Assembly: GCA_014799955.1 (NCBI GenBank) | Contig: JAAVHB010000117.1 | Coordinates: 1-61,880, forward strand | From: Butyrivibrio sp. | GTDB taxonomy: Bacteria > Bacillota > Clostridia > Lachnospirales > Lachnospiraceae | Length of the DNA: 61,880 bases | Direction: 5' to 3' | Part shown: positions 46,319 through 56,500 of the stretch, piece by piece | Layout: every line of letters begins with the position of its first letter | Numbering within the stretch: position 1 is the stretch's first letter | Program-made: the position numbers and the translations under genes | Notes under the pieces: generated by a model | The model's input: the letters and a program-made list of their open reading frames with translations, nothing else | What the model was told of the DNA's origin: nothing | Databases searched by the model: none

Positions 46319-49300
46319 ATGAAAATATTTGACAATATCACAGATATCGTCCGGGATGACTTGAAAACGACCATACAGCGCGGCAGCAAAGTTTCTATAG
46401 CGGCCGCCTGCTTTTCCATGTATGCATACAAAGAACTGAAAAGCCAACTGGAACAGGTTGAAGAATTCCGTTTTATCTTTACCTCCCCCACCTTCGTTCA
46501 AGAGCGAGCCGAAAAGCAAAGACGGGAATTCTACATCCCAAGGCTCAGTAGGGAGACAAGTCTGTACGGAACAGAATTTGAAATCAAGCTGCGCAATGAA
46601 ATGACTCAACGGGCTGTGGCCAGAGAATGTGCTGAGTGGATCAGGCGCAAGGCTACTTTCAAATCCAATGTTACCGGGGAAAATATGATTGGCTTTATGA
46701 CCGTCAATACTTCGACAGAGCAGACTGCCTATATGCCCCTGAACGGATTTACCACGGTGGATATCGGCTGTGAACGCGGCAATAACATCTACAATATGGT
46801 CAACCGAATGGAAGCACCGTTTTCCACCCAATATATGCAGCTGTTTGAAACACTCTGGAATGACCGTGAAAAAATGCAAGATGTAACGGAAATGATCATC
46901 TCCAATATCAGCACAGCCTATAATGAGAATTCGCCGGAGTTTATCTACTTTATGACGCTGTACCATGTTTTCAGTGAATTCTTAAATGATATTTCCGAGG
47001 ATGTACTGCCCAATGAAGCAACTGGCTTTAGGCAGAGCAAAATCTGGAGTATGCTTTATGATTTTCAGCGGGACGCTGTTCTCGCCATTATCAATAAGTT
47101 GGAGCAATACAACGGCTGTATCCTGGCTGACAGCGTGGGGTTGGGCAAAACCTTTACCGCCCTTGCCGTTATCAAATACTATGAGAACAGGAACAAGTCC
47201 GTACTTGTTCTTTGCCCCAAAAAGCTGGCGGAGAACTGGAATACCTATAAGGACAACTATGTCAATAATCCTATCGCTGCCGACCGCTTGAATTATGATG
47301 TACTGTTTCACACCGACCTGTCCCGCTCTGGCGGCACCTCCAACGGACTTGACCTTGACCGGCTGAACTGGGGGAACTATGACCTTGTTGTCATTGACGA
47401 ATCCCACAATTTCCGTAATGGAGCTGGAACTCATGCCAACACGCAGGAGAACCGTTACATAAGGCTGATGGACAGAGTGATTCGTGCGGGCGTTCGGACA
47501 AAGGTACTGATGCTGTCCGCAACACCGGTCAATAACCGCTTTACCGACCTTAAAAACCAGCTTGCCATTGCCTATGAGGGTAACCCGGAATTCATCAATG
47601 AAACGCTGGATACAAAAAAGCCCATTGACGAGATCTTCCGGCAGGCTCAGAAATCGTTCAACGCTTGGAGTAAACTCGACCCAGATGCACGCACCACCGA
47701 TGCTCTGCTCCGTACATTGGACTTTGATTTCTTTGAACTGCTTGACAGTGTGACCATTGCCCGCTCAAGGCGGCACATTGAAAAATATTATGATACGGCG
47801 GCGATCGGACAATTTCCAGAGCGGCTGAAACCAATTTCTCTGCGGCCCAGTATGACCGACCTGTCCAGCGCCATCAATTACAACCAGATATTTGAACTGC
47901 TGACTCAACTGAGCCTTTGCATTTATACGCCCTCAGACTATATTTTTCCGAGCCGGATTGCAAAGTACATCGACTTAACCCACAACAAGGGGAATAACCT
48001 CACCCAGCATGGGCGTGAACAGGGTATCCGACGGCTGATGAGCATCAATCTCTTAAAGCGTTTGGAAAGTTCTGTGTACTCTTTCCAACTGACGCTCACT
48101 CGAATCCTTGACCTGATCACCGGTACTATCAAAGCCATCAATGACTTTGAAAAATATGGCAGAGCCGACATAGATATGGTCGAAGCATCCGAGGATGACT
48201 TTGATATGGAAGACAGCAGTACCGATTATTTCACCGTGGGCAAAAAGGTGAAGATTGATCTGGCCGATATGGACTACAAAACCTGGCGCAGCGAACTGCA
48301 AAAGGATGCGGAGAATCTGGAACTGCTTACTTTGATGATTGCCGATATCACGCCGGAACATGATTTGAAGCTCCGGAATCTTTTAAAATTGTTGGATGAA
48401 AAAATGCAAAGCCCTATCAATGCGGGCAATAAAAAGGTACTGATTTTCTCGGCATTCTCCGACACAGCGGAGTATCTGTATAACCAGGTGGCAGGCTATG
48501 TCAAGGAAAAGTACGGTCTGGATACCGCCGTGATTACCGGGACCATTGACGGAAAAACGACCATCAAAGGATTGAAAGCCACTCTGAACAATGTGCTGAC
48601 CTGTTTCTCTCCCGTCTCCAAAGGACGGGATGTACTGATGCCGGGCAGCACAAAAGAGATCGACATTCTGATTGCCACTGACTGTATTTCTGAGGGACAG
48701 AACTTACAGGACTGCGACTATCTGGTTAACTACGATATCCATTGGAACCCAGTGCGTATTATCCAGCGTTTTGGGCGTATCGACCGTATTGGCAGCAAAA
48801 ACAAGGTGATCCAGTTGGTGAATTTCTGGCCGGATATGACGCTGGACGAGTACATCAATTTGAAATCTCGCGTGGAAACCCGGATGAAGATTTCTGTGAT
48901 GACCTCCACTGGCGACGATGACTTGATCAATCCCGAAGAAAAAGGGGACCTGGAATACCGTAAACAACAGTTGAAGCGGCTCCAGGAGGAAGTGGTGGAT
49001 ATGGAGGATATGTCCACCGGCATCTCCATCATGGACCTGGGACTGAACGAGTTCCGGCTTGATTTGCTGGACTACATCAAAACGCATGGTGACTTGGCGA
49101 AAAAGCCGAAAGGCCTCCATGCGGTCGTTCCCGCAACCGATGAAAACCCGGAGGGCGTGATTTTCGTTCTGCGGAATATCAACAACAGCGTCAATATTGA
49201 CAACCAAAACCGCATTCACCCATTTTATATGGTCTATATCAGTGTGGACGGCGAGGTAGTCTGCGACTACTTGAACCCCAAAAAGCTACTGGATATCATC

Positions 49301-49549
49301 CGGTTATTGTGCCGGGGCAAGTCGGGACCGATCATGACGCTGTGTACAAAATTCAACGAAGAAACGGATGACGGGAAGGACATGAAAGAGGTGTCGCAGC
49401 TTCTTTCTGACGCGATCAACTCTATCATTGATGTGAAAGAAGAAAGCGATATTGACAGTCTGTTTTCTGCTGGCGGGACTTCCGCCTTGATGAATGAGGT
49501 ATCTGGGCTGGATGATTTTGAACTGATATGTTTCCTGGTGGTCAAATAG
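46319..49549 (+). CDS. SNF2-like helicase with PLD-like N-terminal domain
   Basis: A 1076-residue protein. Residues 1-170 resemble the phospholipase D-like N-terminus found on some SNF2 helicases (SIAAACFSMYAYKEL; YMPLNGFTTVDIG), but no HxK(x4)D nuclease motif is visible, so it may only bind DNA. The SF2 helicase has motif I DSVGLGKT (about 272-279), motif II DESH (about 361), motif III LSATPVNN, and motifs V-VI ISEGQNLQ and QRFGRIDRIG (about 815-824). GC-rich codon use differs from the AT-rich helicase at 38641. ATG 46319 has GGGGAGG six bases upstream; GTG 46316 is possible. First gene of the island; such motors commonly translocate on DNA in restriction and DISARM-like systems. Confidence 0.85.
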   Translation: MKIFDNITDIVRDDLKTTIQRGSKVSIAAACFSMYAYKELKSQLEQVEEFRFIFTSPTFVQERAEKQRREFYIPRLSRETSLYGTEFEIKLRNEMTQRAVARECAEWIRRKATFKSNVTGENMIGFMTVNTSTEQTAYMPLNGFTTVDIGCERGNNIYNMVNRMEAPFSTQYMQLFETLWNDREKMQDVTEMIISNISTAYNENSPEFIYFMTLYHVFSEFLNDISEDVLPNEATGFRQSKIWSMLYDFQRDAVLAIINKLEQYNGCILADSVGLGKTFTALAVIKYYENRNKSVLVLCPKKLAENWNTYKDNYVNNPIAADRLNYDVLFHTDLSRSGGTSNGLDLDRLNWGNYDLVVIDESHNFRNGAGTHANTQENRYIRLMDRVIRAGVRTKVLMLSATPVNNRFTDLKNQLAIAYEGNPEFINETLDTKKPIDEIFRQAQKSFNAWSKLDPDARTTDALLRTLDFDFFELLDSVTIARSRRHIEKYYDTAAIGQFPERLKPISLRPSMTDLSSAINYNQIFELLTQLSLCIYTPSDYIFPSRIAKYIDLTHNKGNNLTQHGREQGIRRLMSINLLKRLESSVYSFQLTLTRILDLITGTIKAINDFEKYGRADIDMVEASEDDFDMEDSSTDYFTVGKKVKIDLADMDYKTWRSELQKDAENLELLTLMIADITPEHDLKLRNLLKLLDEKMQSPINAGNKKVLIFSAFSDTAEYLYNQVAGYVKEKYGLDTAVITGTIDGKTTIKGLKATLNNVLTCFSPVSKGRDVLMPGSTKEIDILIATDCISEGQNLQDCDYLVNYDIHWNPVRIIQRFGRIDRIGSKNKVIQLVNFWPDMTLDEYINLKSRVETRMKISVMTSTGDDDLINPEEKGDLEYRKQQLKRLQEEVVDMEDMSTGISIMDLGLNEFRLDLLDYIKTHGDLAKKPKGLHAVVPATDENPEGVIFVLRNINNSVNIDNQNRIHPFYMVYISVDGEVVCDYLNPKKLLDIIRLLCRGKSGPIMTLCTKFNEETDDGKDMKEVSQLLSDAINSIIDVKEESDIDSLFSAGGTSALMNEVSGLDDFELICFLVVK

Positions 49550-49562
49550 GGAGGTGTAGCCT

Positions 49563-50210
49563 ATGCTCGGTCTGCCCAAAAGCACCGAATTTAACCGGCG
49601 CATTCCAAAGCAGAAGTTTTATGAAAACCTTACCATTTCCTCAACATTGAAGCGTGTTTTTGTTGAGCAGATCAAGGTGATCTGGTGGAGAAACAAGATC
49701 GCTCATTCTACGATGAACCTTGCCGCTGGGGAGACTGTAACAGAAATCGAGGTCTTTGAGCTTTGTCTGTCCGCACCGCAGCTGGAGGAGGGCATCCTGC
49801 GGCAGATCGACAAGGAGATACCCTATCACATCCTGTTTTTGCTGGAATATGAGGGCAAATATCAGGCGTGGACAGCCTACAAAGAAACGGTGGGAATCGG
49901 GACGAATGCATTCAAGGTGGGCAGCTACTACTATACCGATTGGATGGAGGAAGCTACCCTACCGCTAAAGCTGGACGGGCTGAATACCGACCAGGTTTAC
50001 GAAAACTTTGTGCGGCAGATTGCGGGGGAGGTTTTTTCCAGAACAGGGGCATCGCTAAAAGAGTCGGTGGAGCGGGACGAACGCAGGAAAGAGTTACAAA
50101 AACAGATTGCGGCTCTGCAAGTAAAGGTGCGCCGGGAACGACAACTAAACAAGCAGGTTCAGTTGAATGCGGAATTGAAAAGATTGAAAAAAGAACTGGA
50201 GGAATTGTAG
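49563..50210 (+). CDS. DUF4391 domain protein
   Basis: A 215-residue protein matching my recollection of DUF4391: PKSTEFNRRIPKQKFYENL at the start, an IKVIWWRNKIAHSTMNL segment, and IPYHILFLLEY. The C-terminal 50 residues are a basic/acidic coiled coil. Function unknown; the family is usually found beside helicases and type III methyltransferases. It lies 13 bases after the helicase gene behind GGGAGG. Confidence 0.75.
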   Translation: MLGLPKSTEFNRRIPKQKFYENLTISSTLKRVFVEQIKVIWWRNKIAHSTMNLAAGETVTEIEVFELCLSAPQLEEGILRQIDKEIPYHILFLLEYEGKYQAWTAYKETVGIGTNAFKVGSYYYTDWMEEATLPLKLDGLNTDQVYENFVRQIAGEVFSRTGASLKESVERDERRKELQKQIAALQVKVRRERQLNKQVQLNAELKRLKKELEEL

Positions 50211-50215
50211 TAACT

Positions 50216-50548
50216 ATGTTAACAGATAATCAAAAGCATATACTTATTGAGTCCATAAAACAATTAACAAATCCGTCGGAATTAGAAAAAGATATTCTTG
50301 ATACCCTGGAGGAAATATCCAAGCAGTCCATTAATATGAAGCACGCACAAGCAAGAATTACTTTAACCTATGAAAAGCATCTTGACTTATATGCAAAAGT
50401 GAGTGCTTTACCTACAACTGTTCAGAAAACTTCCGACCAAATTAGCGAAATGGATTTGCGGTATATCTTACAGATGCAGCTAAATTTTTTGCTTGAAAAG
50501 GAGCAGGAGGAAAAATATCATGGACAAAATGCGCATGGAAACTCTTGA
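50216..50548 (+). CDS. Small AT-rich protein of unknown function between DUF4391 and mod
   Basis: A 110-residue helical, charged protein (LTNPSELEKDILDTLEEI; QMQLNFLLEKEQEEK) that I do not recognise. Its DNA is AT-rich (18 G/C in 50221-50280) against 35 in 49741-49800 of the preceding gene. ATG 50216 is only weakly served by GGAGG 13 bases upstream; the frame continues upstream to 49868, but that part lies inside the DUF4391 gene in another frame. Its end overlaps mod by 29 bases and carries the mod ribosome binding site AGGAGG, so translation is probably coupled. Confidence 0.6.
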   Translation: MLTDNQKHILIESIKQLTNPSELEKDILDTLEEISKQSINMKHAQARITLTYEKHLDLYAKVSALPTTVQKTSDQISEMDLRYILQMQLNFLLEKEQEEKYHGQNAHGNS

Positions 50549-52454
50549 CTTAACTCAGGCTAACATTGAAAAACTTGCCACTCTGTTCCCCGCCTGCGTG
50601 ACCGAGGCGCAGGGTGAAGACGGCCAGCTGAAAAAGGCGGTCAACTTTGAACTGTTACGGCAGATGCTGTCCGATGTGGTTCTGGAGGGTGACGAAGCCT
50701 ATGAATTCACCTGGGTGGGCAAAAAGGCCGCTATCGTGGAGGCTAACCGCCCTATCCGCAAGACTCTGCGCCCCTGCCCAGAGGAAAGCGTGAACTGGGA
50801 CACCACCGAAAACCTCTACATTGAGGGCGACAACCTGGAAGTGCTGAAACTGTTGCAGGAAAGCTATCTGGGCAAGGTGAAGATGATCTACATTGACCCG
50901 CCCTACAACACCGGAAAAGATGTATTTGTATATTTCGATCAGTTTGATATGGAACAAGCTGATTTTGACACAGGTATGTCACGCTATGATGAAGATGGAA
51001 ATCTTAACTTTGCACAGAATCCAGAAAATAGCGCACGTTTTCATTCTGCATGGTGTTCAATGATATATCCATGCCTTCTTCTGGCCCGAAATTTGCTTTG
51101 TCAAAACGGTGTAATATTTATAAGCATTGATAACCATGAAGTTGATAATATGCTGAAAATTTGTGATGAGATATTTGGAATCGCTAATCGGATTGCGTGT
51201 ATTGTCAATGTAAATAATCCCAAAGGACGCTCTGATGAAAAGAACATTGCTACTGCACATGAATATATTGCTGTCTACCAAAAACAGGAGGCTGTGCTTT
51301 CTGGATTTGCCCCAGAAGAAAATGTCCTTCGTCGATACAATAAAATTGATGAAAATGGAAACCGCTACCGCCATATTGACCTTCGTAAAACAGGCGATAG
51401 CGACAGACGTGAGGATCGCCCTAATATGTTTTATTATTTCTACTATAATGAGCAAACAGGTCAATTCTATCCTTCTCACGATGAAGATGGCCCAGAAGGT
51501 TGGATAAAAATCCCCCCCATGAAAGATGATGGGACTGAGGGTAGGTGGCGTGTGGGTATTGAAACGGCTGTTGAACGGCAAGCAATTTTGGAGCCAGTAT
51601 ATATGAGTGTAAAAAAACGTTGGACTGTTATGGAGCGTGATTATTTATCTGATGAACTGAGAGTAAAAGCCACAACCGCATGGACTTATAAAGATTTGAA
51701 TAGTGAAAGAGGAACCGAACAATTTGTTGCTCTTGGATTTGACAAGGAAGTTTTTCCGCGTCCAAAACCATTAGGAACAATTATGAGACCGCTTGAATTA
51801 GCTACTCAAGAAGATGATATTATACTTGACTTCTTCTCCGGTTCTGCCACCACCGCCCATGCTGTGATGCAGCTGAACGCCGAAGATGGTGGTCATCGCA
51901 AATTTATTATGGTGCAATTGCCTGAACCATGCGATGAAAAGAGCGAGGCATACAAGGCAGGCTATCCGAATATCTGCGAAATCGGCAAAGAGCGTATCCG
52001 CCGCGCTGCGAAAAAAATCGCCGAAGAAAATCCGGACAAGTCTTTTGACGGCGGTTTCCGTGTGTTCAAGCTGGACGACACCAATATGACCGATGTCTAC
52101 TACTCCGCCGGAGAATACAGTCAGGATATGCTTTCCCTGCTGGAAAGCAACATCAAGCCCGACCGCACCGACCTTGACTTGCTGTTCGGCTGCCTGCTGG
52201 AGTGGGGTCTGCCCCTTTCCATGCCCTACACCTCCGAACAGATTGAAGGCTGTACCGTCCACACCTACAACGACGGCGACCTGATTGCCTGCTTTGACGA
52301 GAATATTCCTGATACGGTCATCAAAGAGATTGCCAGGCGTCAGCCCCTCCGCGCCGTGTTCCGGGACAGCAGCTTTGCCAACAGCCCCGCCAAAATCAAT
52401 GTGGGTGAGATTTTCAAAATGCTGGCCCCGGACACCAAAGTAAAGGTTTTGTAA
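50520..52454 (+). CDS. mod: Type III DNA methyltransferase (Mod), mosaic
   Basis: A 644-residue beta-class N6-adenine methyltransferase. Catalytic motif IV is DPPYNTG (residues 126-132) and the SAM-binding motif I, FFSGSATTAHA (about 438-448), comes after it, the order of the beta class. The stretch between them (about 300 residues) should be the target-recognition domain. DNA for that middle is AT-rich while both ends are GC-rich (G/C per 60 bases: 35 at 50761, 24 at 51241, 20 at 51601, 36 at 52141), so the recognition part was probably exchanged. ATG 50520 follows AGGAGG by nine bases. Partner of Res at 53519; together they recognise, methylate and cut DNA. Confidence 0.92.
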   Translation: MDKMRMETLDLTQANIEKLATLFPACVTEAQGEDGQLKKAVNFELLRQMLSDVVLEGDEAYEFTWVGKKAAIVEANRPIRKTLRPCPEESVNWDTTENLYIEGDNLEVLKLLQESYLGKVKMIYIDPPYNTGKDVFVYFDQFDMEQADFDTGMSRYDEDGNLNFAQNPENSARFHSAWCSMIYPCLLLARNLLCQNGVIFISIDNHEVDNMLKICDEIFGIANRIACIVNVNNPKGRSDEKNIATAHEYIAVYQKQEAVLSGFAPEENVLRRYNKIDENGNRYRHIDLRKTGDSDRREDRPNMFYYFYYNEQTGQFYPSHDEDGPEGWIKIPPMKDDGTEGRWRVGIETAVERQAILEPVYMSVKKRWTVMERDYLSDELRVKATTAWTYKDLNSERGTEQFVALGFDKEVFPRPKPLGTIMRPLELATQEDDIILDFFSGSATTAHAVMQLNAEDGGHRKFIMVQLPEPCDEKSEAYKAGYPNICEIGKERIRRAAKKIAEENPDKSFDGGFRVFKLDDTNMTDVYYSAGEYSQDMLSLLESNIKPDRTDLDLLFGCLLEWGLPLSMPYTSEQIEGCTVHTYNDGDLIACFDENIPDTVIKEIARRQPLRAVFRDSSFANSPAKINVGEIFKMLAPDTKVKVL

Positions 52455-52466
52455 GGAGGGGGCGAC

Positions 52467-53522
52467 ATGAACGACGAATTTTTGGAAAGCATAGCAAGTG
52501 TTTTAGAAAATGCCAGAAAGAACGCTAAAACAGCGGTGAACCTCACAATGGTCTATGCCTATTTTGAAATTGGCCGGATCATTGTAGAGGAAGAACAGAA
52601 TGGGAAAAACCGTGCCGCCTATGGCAAACAAATTTTGCAGGAACTCTCCGAATATTTGACCGCTCAATTTGGCAAAGGTTTTTCGGTAGGAAATCTGAAA
52701 AATATCCGGCAGTTTTATCGTGTTTACGCTCATGACCGGATTGGAGAAACAGTGTTTAGCCAATTTGAGAATCTGCCTGCCACAGAAACAGGCAGGCGGT
52801 TTTATCTCAGCTGGTCCCATTACCTGAAACTCATGCGTATTGATAATGCGGACGAGCGGCATTTTTACGAAATTGAAGCAATCAAAAATGACTGGAGTCT
52901 ATCGGAACTGAAACGTCAATTCGATAGTGCGCTGTACGAACGGTTGGCCCTGAGCAGAGATAAAGACAAAGTATATGCCCTTGCGCTTGAGGGGCAAACC
53001 CTTGAAACACCGGCGGATGTGGTAAAAGACCCCTATGTTCTCGAATTTTTGGGACTTCAGGAATTGCCAGAATACTCGGAAAACGAAATGGAGAGCCGGA
53101 TTATTGACCACTTGCAGCAGTTTTTGTTGGAGTTGGGCAAAGGCTATGCTTTTGTTGGGCGGCAGGTGCGATTCACCTTTGATGAAGAGCATTTCCGGGT
53201 CGATTTGATTTTTTATAATCGGCTGCTGCGTTGCTTTGTTTTGTTCGATTTGAAAATCGGTGAATTAAAGCACCAGGACATTGGGCAGATGCAGATGTAT
53301 GTCAATTACTATGACCGCAAGGTAAAGCTGGAGGATGAAAACCCAACGATTGGCATCATCTTATGCAAGGACAAAAACAATGCTATTGTTGAAATGACTT
53401 TGCCGGAGGATAACAGCCAGATTTTTGCCAGCAAATACGAAACGGTTCTGCCCAGTAAGGAAGAGCTGCAAAAGCTGTTGATAGAACATCTTGGCGACGG
53501 GGACGGAGGTGAAGAGTCATGA
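52467..53522 (+). CDS. DUF1016 / YhcG-type PD-(D/E)XK nuclease family protein
   Basis: A 351-residue protein. The N-terminal half (about 1-160) is the DUF1016 helical domain (VYAYFEIGRIIVEEEQ; FSVGNLKNIRQFY). The C-terminal half is PD-(D/E)XK-like: RVDLIFYNRLL followed by VLFDLKIGEL, giving Asp and D-x-K at the expected distance, then GQMQMYVNYYD. All catalytic-looking residues are present. Stand-alone members often sit in restriction loci. It follows mod by 12 bases and overlaps res by ATGA, so it is a full member of the operon. Confidence 0.88.
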   Translation: MNDEFLESIASVLENARKNAKTAVNLTMVYAYFEIGRIIVEEEQNGKNRAAYGKQILQELSEYLTAQFGKGFSVGNLKNIRQFYRVYAHDRIGETVFSQFENLPATETGRRFYLSWSHYLKLMRIDNADERHFYEIEAIKNDWSLSELKRQFDSALYERLALSRDKDKVYALALEGQTLETPADVVKDPYVLEFLGLQELPEYSENEMESRIIDHLQQFLLELGKGYAFVGRQVRFTFDEEHFRVDLIFYNRLLRCFVLFDLKIGELKHQDIGQMQMYVNYYDRKVKLEDENPTIGIILCKDKNNAIVEMTLPEDNSQIFASKYETVLPSKEELQKLLIEHLGDGDGGEES

Positions 53523-56500
53523 AAATACAGTACCGGCACCAGAAATTTCAGGCAGACGCCGCCAAGGCAGTAGTCGATGTCTTTGCCGGTCAGCCTTATC
53601 TGACTCCCACCTATATGATGGACAGAGGCAGCGGTAACTACCAAATTGGTGTTAATGAAGAACAGGATTTTACCGGCTTTGGCAATCAGAAAATTGTGCC
53701 GGAGCTTTCTGACCGGCAGATACTGGAGCAGCTGAACAAAATTCAGCGCACAAACCAGATCAAGCCATCGGAAAAACTGGAAGGGCGGGAAAACGGCTAC
53801 AACCTTACCGTTGAGATGGAAACCGGCGTTGGCAAGACCTATACCTATATCAAGACAATGTTTGAGTTGAACAAGCGCTATGGCTGGAGCAAGTTCATTG
53901 TGGTTGTTCCCAGTGTGGCAATCCGAGAGGGCGTGTATAAGTCCTTTGAGATGACACAGGAACATTTTGCCGAGGAGTATGGGAAGAAGATACGGTTTTT
54001 TATCTACAACTCCGCTCAGCTGACGGAGATCGACCGCTTTGCGTCGGATAACTCCATCAATGTAATGATTATCAATTCCCAGGCGTTCAACGCCAAAGGC
54101 AAGGATGCCCGCAGAATTTATATGAAATTGGACGAGTTCCGCTCCCGTCGGCCCATCGACATTATTGCCAGGACAAACCCAATCCTTATTATTGACGAGC
54201 CGCAATCGGTAGAGGGCAAGCAAACCAAGGAACGGCTGAAAGAATTCCACCCACTTCTGACCCTGCGTTACTCCGCCACCCATAAGAGCGACAGCATCTA
54301 CAACATGGTGTTCCGGCTGGATGCTATGGAGGCCTACAATCGGCGGCTGGTCAAAAAGATTGCCGTAAAAGGAATCACCGAGTCGGGAACTACGGCCACT
54401 GATAGCTTTATCTATCTGGAGAGCATCAACCTTTCCAAAAGCGATCCCACCGCCACCTTGCAGTTCGAGGTGAAGATGGCCAGCGGCTCACCCAAGAGAA
54501 AGAGTCGTATCGTCAAAATCGGAGACAATCTTTACGACTACTCCGGCGGTCTGGAGGAATACAGAAACGGTTTTGTAGTCAAGCAGATCGACGGGCGCGA
54601 TGACTCTGTGGAGTTTCTGAACGGCATTAAAATCTTCGCGGGAGATGTGATTGGTGCAGTAGATGAGGATCAGCTTCGGCGCATCCAGATACGGGAAACA
54701 ATCCTTTCTCATCTCCAGAGGGAGCGTCAGCTGTTTTACAAAGGCATCAAAGTCCTCTCCCTGTTCTTCATTGATGAAGTGGCAAATTACCGGGAATACG
54801 ATGCGGCAAATCAACCTGTCAATGGCAAATACGCCTCTATGTTCGAGGAGGAATATGCGGATGTCATAAGCACTATGCAGCTCGCTATTGGCGAGGATGA
54901 GTATATCAAGTATTTGCAGTCCATCCCTGCAGCAAAAACTCACGCCGGATATTTCTCTGTGGACGGCAAAGGCAAAATGGTGAACTCCAAGGTAGGGAAC
55001 AAGGAAACGACCTCCGACGATGTAAGCGCCTATGAACTTATTATGAAGAACAAGGAGTTACTGTTGGATCGTGATCCGGCACGTTCTCCTGTACGGTTTA
55101 TTTTTTCCCATTCTGCCCTCCGTGAGGGATGGGATAACCCGAATGTGTTCCAGATCTGCACTTTGAAGCAAAGCGGCAGCGATGTCCGCAAGCGTCAGGA
55201 AGTTGGACGGGGTTTGCGCCTTTGCGTCAATCAAAGTGGCGAGCGGATGGATACCAATGTCCTCGGTAACGATGTGCATAATATCAATATCCTTACCGTC
55301 ATTGCCAGTGAGAGCTATGATTCTTTTGCTAAGGGTCTGCAAACAGAAATGGCCGAAGCGATTGCTGACCGTCCCCATGCTGTCACGATTGAACTTTTTG
55401 TTGGCAAGGTTATCAAAGACGAACAAGGCAATGAACAGGTCATCGACCAGGATACAGCTTCTGCCATCCACTATGATATGATTGTCAACGACTATATCGA
55501 CCGCAAGGGTGTACTGACCGACAAATATTACGAAGACAAAGCGAACGGTGAAATCAAAGTAGCGGAAGAAGTTGCGGACTCGGCCGCTTCTGTGCTTGAG
55601 ATTATAGATTCTGTCTATGATGCCCGAAGTATGTATCCGGAAAATGCCCGCAGCAACAACGTGGAACTGCAAGTGGACGAGGAGAAGCTGTCCATGCCGG
55701 AATTCAAGGCTCTTTGGTCAAGGATCAATGCCAAATCTGTCTATATTGTGGATTTCGATACCGAGGAGCTGATTCAAAAATCAATTGTTGCTCTTAACAG
55801 TAAACTGCGTGTTTCCAAGATACACTTTCAGGTGGAAACCGGAGCAATGGATGTAATAAAATCAAAAGAGGAACTGCTGTCCGGCGTATCTTTTGTGAAA
55901 GAAGAATCCGCCAGTTTTGGTGTGACTATGGCGGCAAATTCCAATGTGAAGTATGACTTGATTGGAAAGCTGGTCGATGAAACGGGACTGACCCGCAAAG
56001 CCATTGTCGCCATTCTAAAAGGCATTCGGTCATCTGTTTTCGGTCAGTTTAGTGATAACCCGGAGGAGTTTATCGTCAAAGCCGCCGCCTTGATCAACGA
56101 TGAAAAGGCAACAGCGGTTATTGAACATATTACCTATGATGTCCTGGACGATTGCTACGGGACAGATGTCTTTACTGACCCGACTATCAAAGGCAGGCTT
56201 GGCGTAAATGCAATGAAGGCGAAAAAGCACTTGTATGACCATATCGTTTATGATTCGACCGGGGAGCGGGATTTTGCCGCCGAACTTGACATAAATACCA
56301 ATGTGGCAGTCTATGTGAAACTGCCGGACGGTTTTTATATTGCAACGCCAGTCGGTCATTATAACCCGGACTGGGCTATTGCTTTTTATGAGGGAACTGT
56401 CAAGCACATCTATTTTGTAGCGGAAACAAAAGGCTCCATGCGTTCTATGCAGCTACGGTTGATTGAGGAATCCAAAATCCACTGCGCAAGAGAACATTTC

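Noticed and set aside
53309-54283. Long open frame on the minus strand (324 codons)
   Set aside because: Antisense to the end of the DUF1016 gene and the start of res, which have clear motifs; no family features.
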